From the NCBI GenBank assembly GCA_030619365.1, contig JAUXBQ010000055.1, positions 1 to 13,049 on the forward strand: a DNA stretch of 13,049 nt. Direction: 5' to 3'. Every line of letters begins with the position of its first letter. Position 1 is the stretch's first letter. This stretch comes from a candidate division FCPU426 bacterium (GTDB lineage: Bacteria; Oederibacteriota; JAAXVQ01; JAUVAV01). Both the position numbers and the translations under genes were made by a program. This document shows, in pieces, positions 1 to 5,886 of this stretch. The notes below the pieces were generated by a model that made no database searches, was not told the DNA's origin, and saw nothing but the letters and a program-made list of their open reading frames with translations.

Positions 1-698
1 AACGCAGGAGACTGGATTTCCCGGGCATAGGTTTGGGAGACCGTATTGATCCCGTCGGCGTACATGAGAGCGCTCTTCATGAAATTAAAGCCGCCGTAAA
101 ATTCCACGCCCTCCGGGGTAAAAAGCGTTTCCGGCAGATTCGCTGACCGCAATGTCTCGCGCGGGAACTGACCTTGGTACGCCAGGTTGTGGATGGTGAA
201 AAGACTGCGGACCTTGGCATAAGCGGGCTCCCCGGCATACAGGGTTTTTAAATACAAGGGAATCAGCCCGGTGTGCCAGTCATGGCAATGCACGATGTCC
301 CAGCGCTGGTCCAGGGCTTTGCCTAGTTCCAGGGCCCCGCGGTTCAGGAAGATGAAGCGCTTGTCATTATCGGGGTACTCGGCGTTCAGGCTCTGGTACA
401 GTCCCGGCCGGCTGTAAAAGGGATCATAGCGGAGAAAATAGACCCACGGCCCATCCGCATCCGGCCGGAGGCGCCACACCTCGGCGCTGATATGCTGCGC
501 GCCCACCTGGACCAGCAGCGTCATCCCCATGCGCCCGGGTTGATGCCCACTGTCCCAGACCTGACGGTAAAGCGGCATGACCACGCTCACATCATGGCCC
601 AGCTGCGTCAGGGCCTTGGGCAAGGCCTGGGCCACGTCCGCCAAACCGCCGGTTTTGGCAAAGGGTACACACTCTGAAACGGGAAAGAGGATTTTCAT
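1..698 (-). CDS. glgA: Glycogen/starch synthase, GT5 family (N-terminal part, runs off the left edge)
   Basis: The protein transfers glucose from ADP-glucose (possibly UDP-glucose) to the non-reducing end of an alpha-1,4-glucan in the cytoplasm. I translated 232 codons from ATG at 698; the frame stays open to base 1, so the C-terminal half lies outside. Visible family motifs are KTGGLADV at residues 15-22 (the Lys is the sugar-nucleotide contact near the start of GlgA proteins), HDWHT at 139-143, TIHNLAYQG at 168-176 and NFMKSALMYAD at 205-215, followed by NTVSQTYAREI. These belong to the N-terminal Rossmann domain of GT5 enzymes. The usual VSPTYA reads VSQTYA here, a small change. No strong SD site precedes the start. 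It lies 50 bases after the lipoprotein stop, so it may share that transcript. No other glycogen gene is in view. Confidence 0.93.
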   Translation of the reverse strand, partial: MKILFPVSECVPFAKTGGLADVAQALPKALTQLGHDVSVVMPLYRQVWDSGHQPGRMGMTLLVQVGAQHISAEVWRLRPDADGPWVYFLRYDPFYSRPGLYQSLNAEYPDNDKRFIFLNRGALELGKALDQRWDIVHCHDWHTGLIPLYLKTLYAGEPAYAKVRSLFTIHNLAYQGQFPRETLRSANLPETLFTPEGVEFYGGFNFMKSALMYADGINTVSQTYAREIQSPA

Positions 699-748
699 GC
701 GCCCACGGGCGGGAAACCGATACTCACTCTGACCCCCGGAAGAACTGT

Positions 749-1849
749 TCAGTGATATTGCTTGGTGTCAATCACCAGCAGGTTATTGTTGTTCACGCGA
801 TGCAGCGTGCCGGTGCCAAGGGTGATTTGCTGGCCGGCGATGTCCATGCGAGTACGAACCGTGGTCTTATCCTTGTAATTGGCCACATAGGCCCGCTTAC
901 CGTCCCGGGAAAACGCGATCCCCCACGGAGTTATCTCCAGGGGCAGGCGGCGAACCACCTCGTTGGTGTTCGTGTCCATGATCACCAGGGCATTGTCCAT
1001 TTGGCAAGTCACGTATAAATATTTGCCGCTGGGCGTTACCGCCAAATCGACGGGCCCCTTGCCGATTGGAACGGCCAGCACCGGATGATGCGTGGGAACG
1101 TGGATGACCGTGATGTCGTCCGAAGCCTGGTTGGCCACATAAGCGTACTGCCCGGAAGGATGCATGGTCACGGCCACGGGAATGGATCCGACCTTGATCC
1201 GCGTGACCACGATCTTTTCCTCAGTAGAAACCACCAGCAGGTTGTTGCGGTCGGCCTCGGTGCATACATAAAGAAATTTCCCGTCCTGGGTCAGCGCCAG
1301 GCCGCTGCAGTCGCTGCCCGTGGAAATATGCTTGAGCATTTTCTGTTTTTCCAAATCCACCATGGTCAGATAGGCTGTTTCACTGCTGCTGACATAGGCC
1401 ACGTTTTCCGAGGGGTGGATGACCACCCGCTCCGGGGTATATTGCAGATCAATGGAATGCACCAGGTAATTACCGGAAACGTCAAACAGGTTGAGGCTGC
1501 GGCCGGAACGGGAGGTTACACAGATCCAGCCCCGTTTTTCAGCCATGGCCAGCCAGGCCGGGTTGCCGTTCACCTGGAGGGTGGAGACCACGCTATAAGA
1601 GTCGGTGGCGATTTTAGAAACGGAATTGCCGATGCTGTTGGCCACGTAAACAAACTTATCGTCCGGTGTCACCAGCACGCCGATGGGATTGAACCCAACG
1701 CGCACGCGCTTCAGCAGGCACGGTCCCGCTGGTTTCGAACCATCCGCCTGGGTTTCTGGCGGCCAGATCGTGGAGCTGGTGGCGCAGCCGCCGGCGAGCA
1801 GGGCCAGAATCAAAGCCGCCGCGCAAAAAGAGGAAAATAGACTTCGCAT
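749..1849 (-). CDS. Predicted lipoprotein with seven-bladed YVTN-type beta-propeller
   Basis: The 366-residue product starts with Arg2, a hydrophobic stretch (about 8-19) and a Cys at 22 after LLAGG, which fits a lipoprotein signal. The next residue is Ala rather than Asp, so outer-membrane sorting is plausible. The rest is a run of short repeats, each with a YVAN/YVSS/YVTC-like strand followed by a small-residue turn and a VID/MVD/VIM-like strand. I count seven such strands, matching a complete propeller of the YncE/YVTN family. These propellers usually act as scaffolds, and no catalytic residues can be named. I chose ATG 1849 because AAGGCGG sits 8 bases upstream and the signal peptide then begins cleanly. 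An upstream in-frame ATG at 1867 has no SD and would add six residues. A strong promoter lies just upstream (1889-1918), so this is probably the first gene of a new unit. The specific function is unknown. Confidence 0.85.
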   Translation of the reverse strand: MRSLFSSFCAAALILALLAGGCATSSTIWPPETQADGSKPAGPCLLKRVRVGFNPIGVLVTPDDKFVYVANSIGNSVSKIATDSYSVVSTLQVNGNPAWLAMAEKRGWICVTSRSGRSLNLFDVSGNYLVHSIDLQYTPERVVIHPSENVAYVSSSETAYLTMVDLEKQKMLKHISTGSDCSGLALTQDGKFLYVCTEADRNNLLVVSTEEKIVVTRIKVGSIPVAVTMHPSGQYAYVANQASDDITVIHVPTHHPVLAVPIGKGPVDLAVTPSGKYLYVTCQMDNALVIMDTNTNEVVRRLPLEITPWGIAFSRDGKRAYVANYKDKTTVRTRMDIAGQQITLGTGTLHRVNNNNLLVIDTKQYH

Positions 1850-1888
1850 GCAGGCGCCGCCTTTCATATATTATATAGGAGCGGGATT

Positions 1889-1918
1889 ATTATACGTCCG
1901 CCGGATTCGGCTTGTCAA
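1889..1918 (-). promoter_or_regulatory. Consensus sigma70-type promoter for the lipoprotein gene
   Basis: Read on the minus strand, TTGACA (1918-1913) and TATAAT (1894-1889) are separated by 18 bases. Both hexamers match the consensus exactly. Transcription would start near 1882, giving a leader of about 33 bases before ATG 1849 and only about 15 before ATG 1867, which also favours the inner start. The inserted element at 1938-2096 ends 19 bases upstream of the -35 box. Confidence 0.8.
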
Positions 1919-1929
1919 TATACGAAGGA

Positions 1930-1937
1930 ATCCCCGC
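1930..1937. repeat. Target-site duplication, left copy (ATCCCCGC)
   Basis: ATCCCCGC at 1930-1937 directly abuts the left terminal repeat of the element at 1938-2096. It is identical to the 8 bases directly after the right terminus (2097-2104). An 8-bp direct repeat exactly at both ends of an inverted-repeat unit is the mark of transposition. Confidence 0.85.
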
Positions 1938-1970
1938 GTAATATGTCAGTGAAATTACACAAAACTGTTT

Positions 1971-1995
1971 CAGGTCTTTACCTGTAAATTTTTTC
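1971..1995 (+). terminator. Left inner inverted-repeat arm with hairpin and T-run (possible plus-strand terminator)
   Basis: The arm contains its own small palindrome, CAGGT-CTTT-ACCTG (1971-1984), followed by TAAA and six Ts (1989-1994). That is the layout of a weak intrinsic terminator for plus-strand transcription. The stem is only five pairs, so strength is doubtful. The arm can also pair with 2045-2069 to form one long stem. Confidence 0.4.
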
Positions 1996-2044
1996 GCCAG
2001 CGAGGACTGTTTGAGCTTCCCGAAGGGGGCGAGTTCCGCAGCTA

Positions 2045-2069
2045 GAAAAAATCTACAGGTAAAGACCTG
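2045..2069 (-). terminator. Right inner inverted-repeat arm with hairpin and U-run (possible terminator after the amidase gene)
   Basis: Read on the minus strand, the palindrome CAGGT-CTTT-ACCTG (2069-2056) is followed by TAGA and six Ts (2051-2046). It begins 43 bases after the amidase stop and before the lipoprotein promoter, so it is well placed to end the dcw/amidase transcript. The five-pair stem is short, so this is a suggestion only. Confidence 0.45.
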
Positions 2070-2096
2070 AGCTCCGGCGTTTGACTGACATATTAC

Positions 2097-2104
2097 ATCC
2101 CCGC
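2097..2104. repeat. Target-site duplication, right copy (ATCCCCGC)
   Basis: This is the second copy of the 8-base duplication flanking the 159-bp element, starting at the base directly after the right terminal repeat. Collapsing the two copies restores a target that reads straight into the stem-loop at the amidase stop codon. Confidence 0.85.
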
Positions 2105-2119
2105 TCTGCTTTCAGCGGG
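2100..2119 (-). other. Stem-loop over the amidase stop codon
   Basis: CCCGCT (2100-2105) and AGCGGG (2114-2119) pair as a six-base stem with an 8-base loop that includes part of the amidase stop codon region. There is no T-run, so it is not a classical terminator. It may protect the 3' end or be a remnant. The duplicated target of the 159-bp element overlaps the left arm. Confidence 0.4.
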
Positions 2120-3395
2120 CGCTGCGTTTCTCCTGGTAATACTGGCCCAGGGCCCGGTCAATGCCTTCCGCCAGCCGCCGACAAAAGCGCCGGCTGCGGA
2201 GTTTTTGTTCCTCGATTTTGTTACTGATAAAGGCCGTCTCAATCAGTATGGAAGGCATGTGGGATTTAGCTAAAACGTAAAAGGGCGCACGCTCGATCCG
2301 CCTGACTTCCAAGCCCATTTTTTCTAATTGTTGGCTGATAAGCCCGCCGGCGGTTATGCTCGATTCCTCGTGCACGGACTGGCGCAGATCATCCTTGATG
2401 ATTTCCAGATAATTGGCGTCCTGGTTTTCCAGGCGCGCGGCCTCGGCCGCATGCCGGGAAGAGGCTTCCCGGTTGTATATAAAAACCTGGCTCCCGCTGG
2501 CCTTGCGGTTGCGGGAGGCGTTGGCATGCACGGAAATAAACAGATCGGCTTTGGCCTGATTGGCGATTTCCGCCCGTTTTTTCAAGGAAATATATTTATC
2601 CGTCTTCCGGGTTAGAATAACCCTGAACCCGCGTTTTTTCAAAAATTGTTTCAATTGCAAAGACACTTCCAGGGTGACCACTTTTTCCTTGAGTCGTGAA
2701 GGACCGATGGCGCCCGGGTCCTTGCCGCCGTGACCGGCGTCGATCACAATCAGCGGCTTACGGGTTTTTTGGCCCGGCCGGGCGGCCGGCGCCGATTCGC
2801 GACTCGCTGCAACCGGGACCCGGCCCACCGAGAACACGCGTTGTTCGGGATCATAGGCCGGAGAGCGGGTGCCAATGGCGCGCCACACCACCAGCAGGGA
2901 TTCCGGCGAGATCAGCACCCGGCCCCGCTTGAGCCGCAACAAGTGCGGCAGGCGGACAAATGCGTTCCGGTCAATGACCGCCTTGGGCAGTCCCACGGTG
3001 AGCACCGCGCTTCGCCCGGAAGTTCCCTTGACCACCACCTTCCGCGTAGTGCCGTGCCAGGTGGTCTTTCCACCCAGGTACTCCACGGCCGCCTTTAAGG
3101 GCAACAGGCTGACTCCCTGTTCAAGCTGGACCGGCAGGGTCAACGCATTTTTTTTGCCGGCTGTTTCCAGGCGGAGACCGCCGGCCTCCGCCACGGCCGC
3201 CGGCGTCCAGCCGGGCAGGGCCTGAACCAGCAGCAGCGACATAAAAAGAATCCCCGTACGTAAGTGCGGGGTAACCGCTTTCCCTCTCCCTGGCAGGGAG
3301 AGGGGTAGGGGTGAGGGTATCCTGAATACCCTGCCCGTCAGGGCGGGGACATTTAATCCGGCCAGCAGCGGCCGAAAATCCCGGACCAGGCGCAT
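2112..3395 (-). CDS. N-acetylmuramoyl-L-alanine amidase (Amidase_3, zinc-dependent), exported
   Basis: The enzyme cuts the amide bond between N-acetylmuramic acid and the L-Ala of the stem peptide, splitting septal peptidoglycan in the periplasm. The C-terminal domain (about residues 213-420) has IDAGHGGKDPGA with zinc ligand His222, Glu237 as the likely second ligand, SVHAN with His290, and ILIETAFISN with catalytic Glu386. Residues about 75-190 resemble a degraded copper-amine-oxidase-like N-terminal domain common in such amidases. A hydrophobic stretch at about 48-60, then AVAEA, looks like a signal peptide core. The frame opens three bases after the ftsZ stop (TAA GCC ATG), but residues about 25-45 are encoded by palindromic repeat DNA. 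ATG 3242 (residue 52), with GGGGA about 8 bases upstream, is an alternative start, though its signal peptide would lack a positive n-region. The position after ftsZ suggests a division role. Confidence 0.9.
   Translation of the reverse strand: MRLVRDFRPLLAGLNVPALTGRVFRIPSPLPLSLPGRGKAVTPHLRTGILFMSLLLVQALPGWTPAAVAEAGGLRLETAGKKNALTLPVQLEQGVSLLPLKAAVEYLGGKTTWHGTTRKVVVKGTSGRSAVLTVGLPKAVIDRNAFVRLPHLLRLKRGRVLISPESLLVVWRAIGTRSPAYDPEQRVFSVGRVPVAASRESAPAARPGQKTRKPLIVIDAGHGGKDPGAIGPSRLKEKVVTLEVSLQLKQFLKKRGFRVILTRKTDKYISLKKRAEIANQAKADLFISVHANASRNRKASGSQVFIYNREASSRHAAEAARLENQDANYLEIIKDDLRQSVHEESSITAGGLISQQLEKMGLEVRRIERAPFYVLAKSHMPSILIETAFISNKIEEQKLRSRRFCRRLAEGIDRALGQYYQEKRSAR
3249..3359. repeat. Hairpin-rich repeat inserted in the 5' end of the amidase reading frame
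   Basis: The core is a perfect 10-bp inverted repeat with a 3-base loop: CCCTCTCCCT at 3282-3291 and AGGGAGAGGG at 3295-3304. It is flanked by an imperfect hairpin at about 3252-3272 and a GC-rich palindrome (GCCCGTCAGGGC) at about 3333-3344. Translated, it gives a Pro/Leu/Gly-rich stretch (about residues 25-45 of the amidase frame) unlike any signal peptide or enzyme domain. Hairpins with this CCCTCTCCC core are, from memory, widespread dispersed repeats. AATCC occurs at both edges (3249-3253, 3355-3359) and could be a 5-bp target duplication, but that is weak evidence and the boundaries are uncertain. Confidence 0.55.
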
Positions 3396-3398
3396 GGC

Positions 3399-4601
3399 TT
3401 AGTGGGTCTCCACTTTCCGGCGCAAAAACGCGGGGATGTCGAGGTCGGAGAGGTCGGATTCGGCCAACTCGGTGTCCAGGGACAATTGATCCGGGCCGGT
3501 CGGGCGCCGCTGCGGTTCCCGCCCTTTCAAATAAGTCTTCAGGTTGAGATTCCGGTTATTACGGTACTTGAGGATCTCTTTCTCCGGCTGGGTTACCGGG
3601 CTCTCGAAACCCGTGGCAATTACCGTGATTTTCACCTCGTCGTTCAAGCTCTCGTCCACCACCGTGCCGAAGAGCACGTTGGCGTCTTTACCGGCGCACT
3701 CGAAAACCGAATTCGAGGCTTCCGTGGCTTCGTGCAGGGTCAGGGTTTTCCCGCCGGTGATGTTGATAAGCAGGCCGCGGGCGCCCGCGATGTTCACGTC
3801 TTCCAGCAGGGGGCTGTTAATGGCTTCGCGGGCGGCTTTCAGCGTGCGCTGGTCGCCCGTACCGTTGCCGGTGCCCATCAGGGCCCCGCCCATCTCCGAC
3901 ATGACCGTCTTGATATCCGCGAAATCAAGGTTGATGATGCCAGGCACGGTGATCAGTTCCGCAATACTCTGCACGGCCTGGCGGAGGATGTCGTCCGCGT
4001 AGCGGAAAGCGTCCACCAGCGTGGTCTGCTTGCTCACCACCTGGAGCAGCCGCTCATTGGGAACCGTAATCACCGTGTCCGCGGCCTCGCGCAGCGCCTG
4101 GTAGCCGTCCTCGGCCTGCTGTTTGCGAGTCCGGCCTTCAAAGGCAAAGGGCCGGGTCACGACCGCCACGGTCAGGGAGCCTTGTTTGCGGGCCAGCTCG
4201 GCGATCACGGGCGCCGCGCCGGTCCCGGTCCCCCCGCCCAGCCCGGCGGTGATGAACACCATGTGGGCCCCGGCAATGGCCGCGACCAGGTCTTCCTCGC
4301 TTTCCAGCGCGGCCTTGCGCCCGATTTCCGGGTCCGCGCCCGCGCCCAGACCGCTGGTCAGCTGGCGGCCGATCTGGACGCGCGAGGACGCCCGGGAGGC
4401 CAGGAGATCCTGGGCATCGGTGTTCACGGTAATGTACTCCACGCCGCGGATGCCAATGTCAATCATCCGGTTGATGGCGTTGTTGCCTCCGCCGCCGATT
4501 CCCACCACTTTAATTTTAGCTGAAAGTTCCGACAGGTCTTCCGCAAATTCGAATCGCATATTGGTCAAACCTCCTTTTCCTGTAGTTGGCTTTTTACGCA
4601 T
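3399..4601 (-). CDS. ftsZ: Cell division protein FtsZ
   Basis: This tubulin-like GTPase polymerises into the cytoplasmic Z-ring that sets the division site. Visible parts are the N-terminal nucleotide-binding loop GIGGGGNN (34-41), the tubulin signature GGGTGTGAAP (122-131), the T7 synergy loop NLDFADIK (224-231), which completes the active site of the next subunit, and a short linker ending in the conserved tail peptide LDIPAFLRRK (387-396), which binds FtsA and other partners. The longest form has 400 residues. An internal ATG at 4559 (residue 15) would give 386 and matches the usual family N-terminus better. Each start has its own AGGAGG at a spacing of exactly 10 bases, so both may be used. 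It lies 33 bases after the ftsA stop, and the amidase follows within three bases. Confidence 0.97.
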   Translation of the reverse strand: MRKKPTTGKGGLTNMRFEFAEDLSELSAKIKVVGIGGGGNNAINRMIDIGIRGVEYITVNTDAQDLLASRASSRVQIGRQLTSGLGAGADPEIGRKAALESEEDLVAAIAGAHMVFITAGLGGGTGTGAAPVIAELARKQGSLTVAVVTRPFAFEGRTRKQQAEDGYQALREAADTVITVPNERLLQVVSKQTTLVDAFRYADDILRQAVQSIAELITVPGIINLDFADIKTVMSEMGGALMGTGNGTGDQRTLKAAREAINSPLLEDVNIAGARGLLINITGGKTLTLHEATEASNSVFECAGKDANVLFGTVVDESLNDEVKITVIATGFESPVTQPEKEILKYRNNRNLNLKTYLKGREPQRRPTGPDQLSLDTELAESDLSDLDIPAFLRRKVETH

Positions 4602-4617
4602 TGTTTTTAATCCTCCT
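4570..4617 (-). promoter_or_regulatory. Two tandem Shine-Dalgarno sites for alternative ftsZ starts
   Basis: On the minus strand, AGGAGG at 4617-4612 is 10 bases before ATG 4601, and AGGAGG (within AAAAGGAGGT) at 4575-4570 is 10 bases before ATG 4559. The starts are in the same frame. The 14 extra residues (rich in Lys, Gly, Thr) contain the second SD as coding sequence, so they are probably not conserved protein. Confidence 0.75.
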
Positions 4618-4634
4618 CGTTCACGGATAATATT

Positions 4635-5882
4635 TTAAAAATAATCGGAAAACCATTCTTTCATTCGTTCGAGCGTGCGGTGAAAGAGGTTCCGTTCGTT
4701 CAGAAACCGCGGCGGCCGGCCGGCCGGCCGGCTCTGACTGCCAAAACGAATCAGACCCACGGCCGTGGAATACTGGGGCGCGGTGACGATGTCGATCATG
4801 CCCGTGATGTTCTTGGGCTGGCCGACGCGCACCGGCGCCTGCAGGATTTCCTCGGCCAAGTGTTCGGTCCCGGCCAGCAGGGAGGCGCCGCCGGTCAGGA
4901 CCACGCCAGCCGCCGCTTTCTCCTCAAAGCCGTTTTTCTTGATCTCCATGTCCACCAGTTCGAATATTTCCTCCATGCGTGGTTGGATGATCTCCGCGAG
5001 TTCCCGGCGCGGCAGGGTGCGGGCTAGCCGCCCGCCGATCCCCGGCACGCTGATCTCCTGTCCCTCCTCGACCATGGAAACCATGGCGCAGCCGAAGGTG
5101 CGCTTGATTTCCTCGGCCTCGTGATTAGGCGTGCGCAGGCCGATGGCAATGTCCGAGGTCAGCTGGTTACCGCCAATGGCCAACACGCTGGAGTGCCACA
5201 AGGAGCCGTCCACGAAAACCGCTATGTCCGTGGTGCCGCCGCCGATGTCCACCAGGATCACGCCCAGTTCCCTTTCGTCCGGGCTGAGCACGGCCTCGGC
5301 GCTGGCCAGGGGCTGGAGCACGATGTCCTCCACGGCGTATCCGCCCCGCTCCACGCTCTTGATAATATTCTGCACGCTGGTCACGGCGCCGGTCACAATA
5401 TGCACCTCGGCCTCGAGCCGCACGCCGGACATGCCCACCGGTTCATTGATGCCGTCCTGGTTGTCCACGATGTATTCCTGGGGAATGACGTGGATGACTT
5501 CACGGTCGAGCGGCAGGGCGATGGCCTTGGCCGCGTCCACCACACGATCCACGTCGTCCTGGTTGATCTCCTTGTCCTTGCGCGACACCGCGATCACGCC
5601 GTGTGAATTGATGCCCTTGATGTGTCCGCCGGCAATCCCGGCGAAAACCGAGCCCACGGTGACACCGGCCATGCGCTCGGCTTCCGTCACCGCGGCCTTG
5701 ACCGACTCAATGGTGTTCTCTATGTTCACCACCACGCCCTTGCGCAGTCCCTTGGAGGGCTTCACGCCCACCCCGATTACGTTGATCAGGTCGTCGGGCA
5801 GGACCTCGGCGATCACCGCGCAGATCTTGGTCGTGCCCAGATCCAATCCCACGATGAGATTTTCATGTGTATCTTTGGCCAT
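4635..5882 (-). CDS. ftsA: Cell division protein FtsA
   Basis: FtsA is an actin-like ATPase that tethers FtsZ filaments to the inner membrane and recruits later division proteins. In the 415-residue product, the actin-fold phosphate loops are GLDLGTTKI (12-20) and DIGGGTTDI (212-220), and the adenosine loop is LTGGAS (329-334). The SHS2/1C insertion falls at about 85-165. A Pro/Arg/Gly linker (382-393) leads to a C-terminal amphipathic helix (398-415, basic and aromatic), which is the membrane-targeting sequence. The start at 5882 is fixed by a strong SD (AGGAGGTGA, 7-base spacing) that overlaps the ftsQ stop; only four bases separate the genes, so translation is probably coupled. The frame stays open upstream to 5987, but that part is antisense-like shadow over ftsQ. 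A GGCC tandem repeat lies in the linker codons. Confidence 0.96.
   Translation of the reverse strand: MAKDTHENLIVGLDLGTTKICAVIAEVLPDDLINVIGVGVKPSKGLRKGVVVNIENTIESVKAAVTEAERMAGVTVGSVFAGIAGGHIKGINSHGVIAVSRKDKEINQDDVDRVVDAAKAIALPLDREVIHVIPQEYIVDNQDGINEPVGMSGVRLEAEVHIVTGAVTSVQNIIKSVERGGYAVEDIVLQPLASAEAVLSPDERELGVILVDIGGGTTDIAVFVDGSLWHSSVLAIGGNQLTSDIAIGLRTPNHEAEEIKRTFGCAMVSMVEEGQEISVPGIGGRLARTLPRRELAEIIQPRMEEIFELVDMEIKKNGFEEKAAAGVVLTGGASLLAGTEHLAEEILQAPVRVGQPKNITGMIDIVTAPQYSTAVGLIRFGSQSRPAGRPPRFLNERNLFHRTLERMKEWFSDYF
4714..4732. repeat. GGCC tetranucleotide tandem repeat inside ftsA
   Basis: GGCC is repeated 4.75 times (19 bases) in the codons for the linker before the FtsA membrane-targeting helix. 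Gain or loss of one four-base unit would shift the frame and remove the helix. Confidence 0.7.
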
Positions 5883-5886
5883 TTCT

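Larger units (their letters stand above)
1938..2096. mobile_element. Miniature inverted-repeat transposable element (MITE), 159 bp
   Basis: The ends are perfect 13-bp inverted repeats: GTAATATGTCAGT at 1938-1950 and its complement at 2084-2096. After one unpaired position the pairing continues for three more bases. The unit is bounded by exact 8-bp duplications. Inside is a second inverted repeat of 25 bases (1971-1995 and 2045-2069, 24 of 25 matching) around a 49-base core. There is no coding capacity, so it must be moved in trans. As I recall, GTAA termini together with 8-bp duplications are typical of the IS66 family, which makes an IS66-type transposase the best guess. ISL3-type elements also make 8-bp duplications. 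The element lies between the amidase gene and the lipoprotein promoter. Confidence 0.85.

Noticed and set aside
492..677. Small plus-strand open frame of 61 codons
   Set aside because: Shadow of the glycogen synthase gene, with no independent support.
1085..1840. Open frame of 251 codons on the plus strand opposite the lipoprotein gene
   Set aside because: Antisense of a clear propeller gene; repeated His/Asp/Gly text mirrors the YVTN repeats.
1870..1875. Second TATAAT upstream of the lipoprotein start
   Set aside because: No -35 box at a suitable distance, and transcription would start inside the coding region.
3249..3359. AATCC direct repeats as target duplication of the amidase repeat
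   Set aside because: Five bases can match by chance, and clean excision of the 106 bases would change the reading frame. Kept only as a note.
3402..4523. Long open frame (373 codons) on the plus strand opposite ftsZ
   Set aside because: It is antisense to a certain gene, its His/Gly/Arg-rich content is typical of the complement of GC-rich coding DNA, and it has no family motifs.
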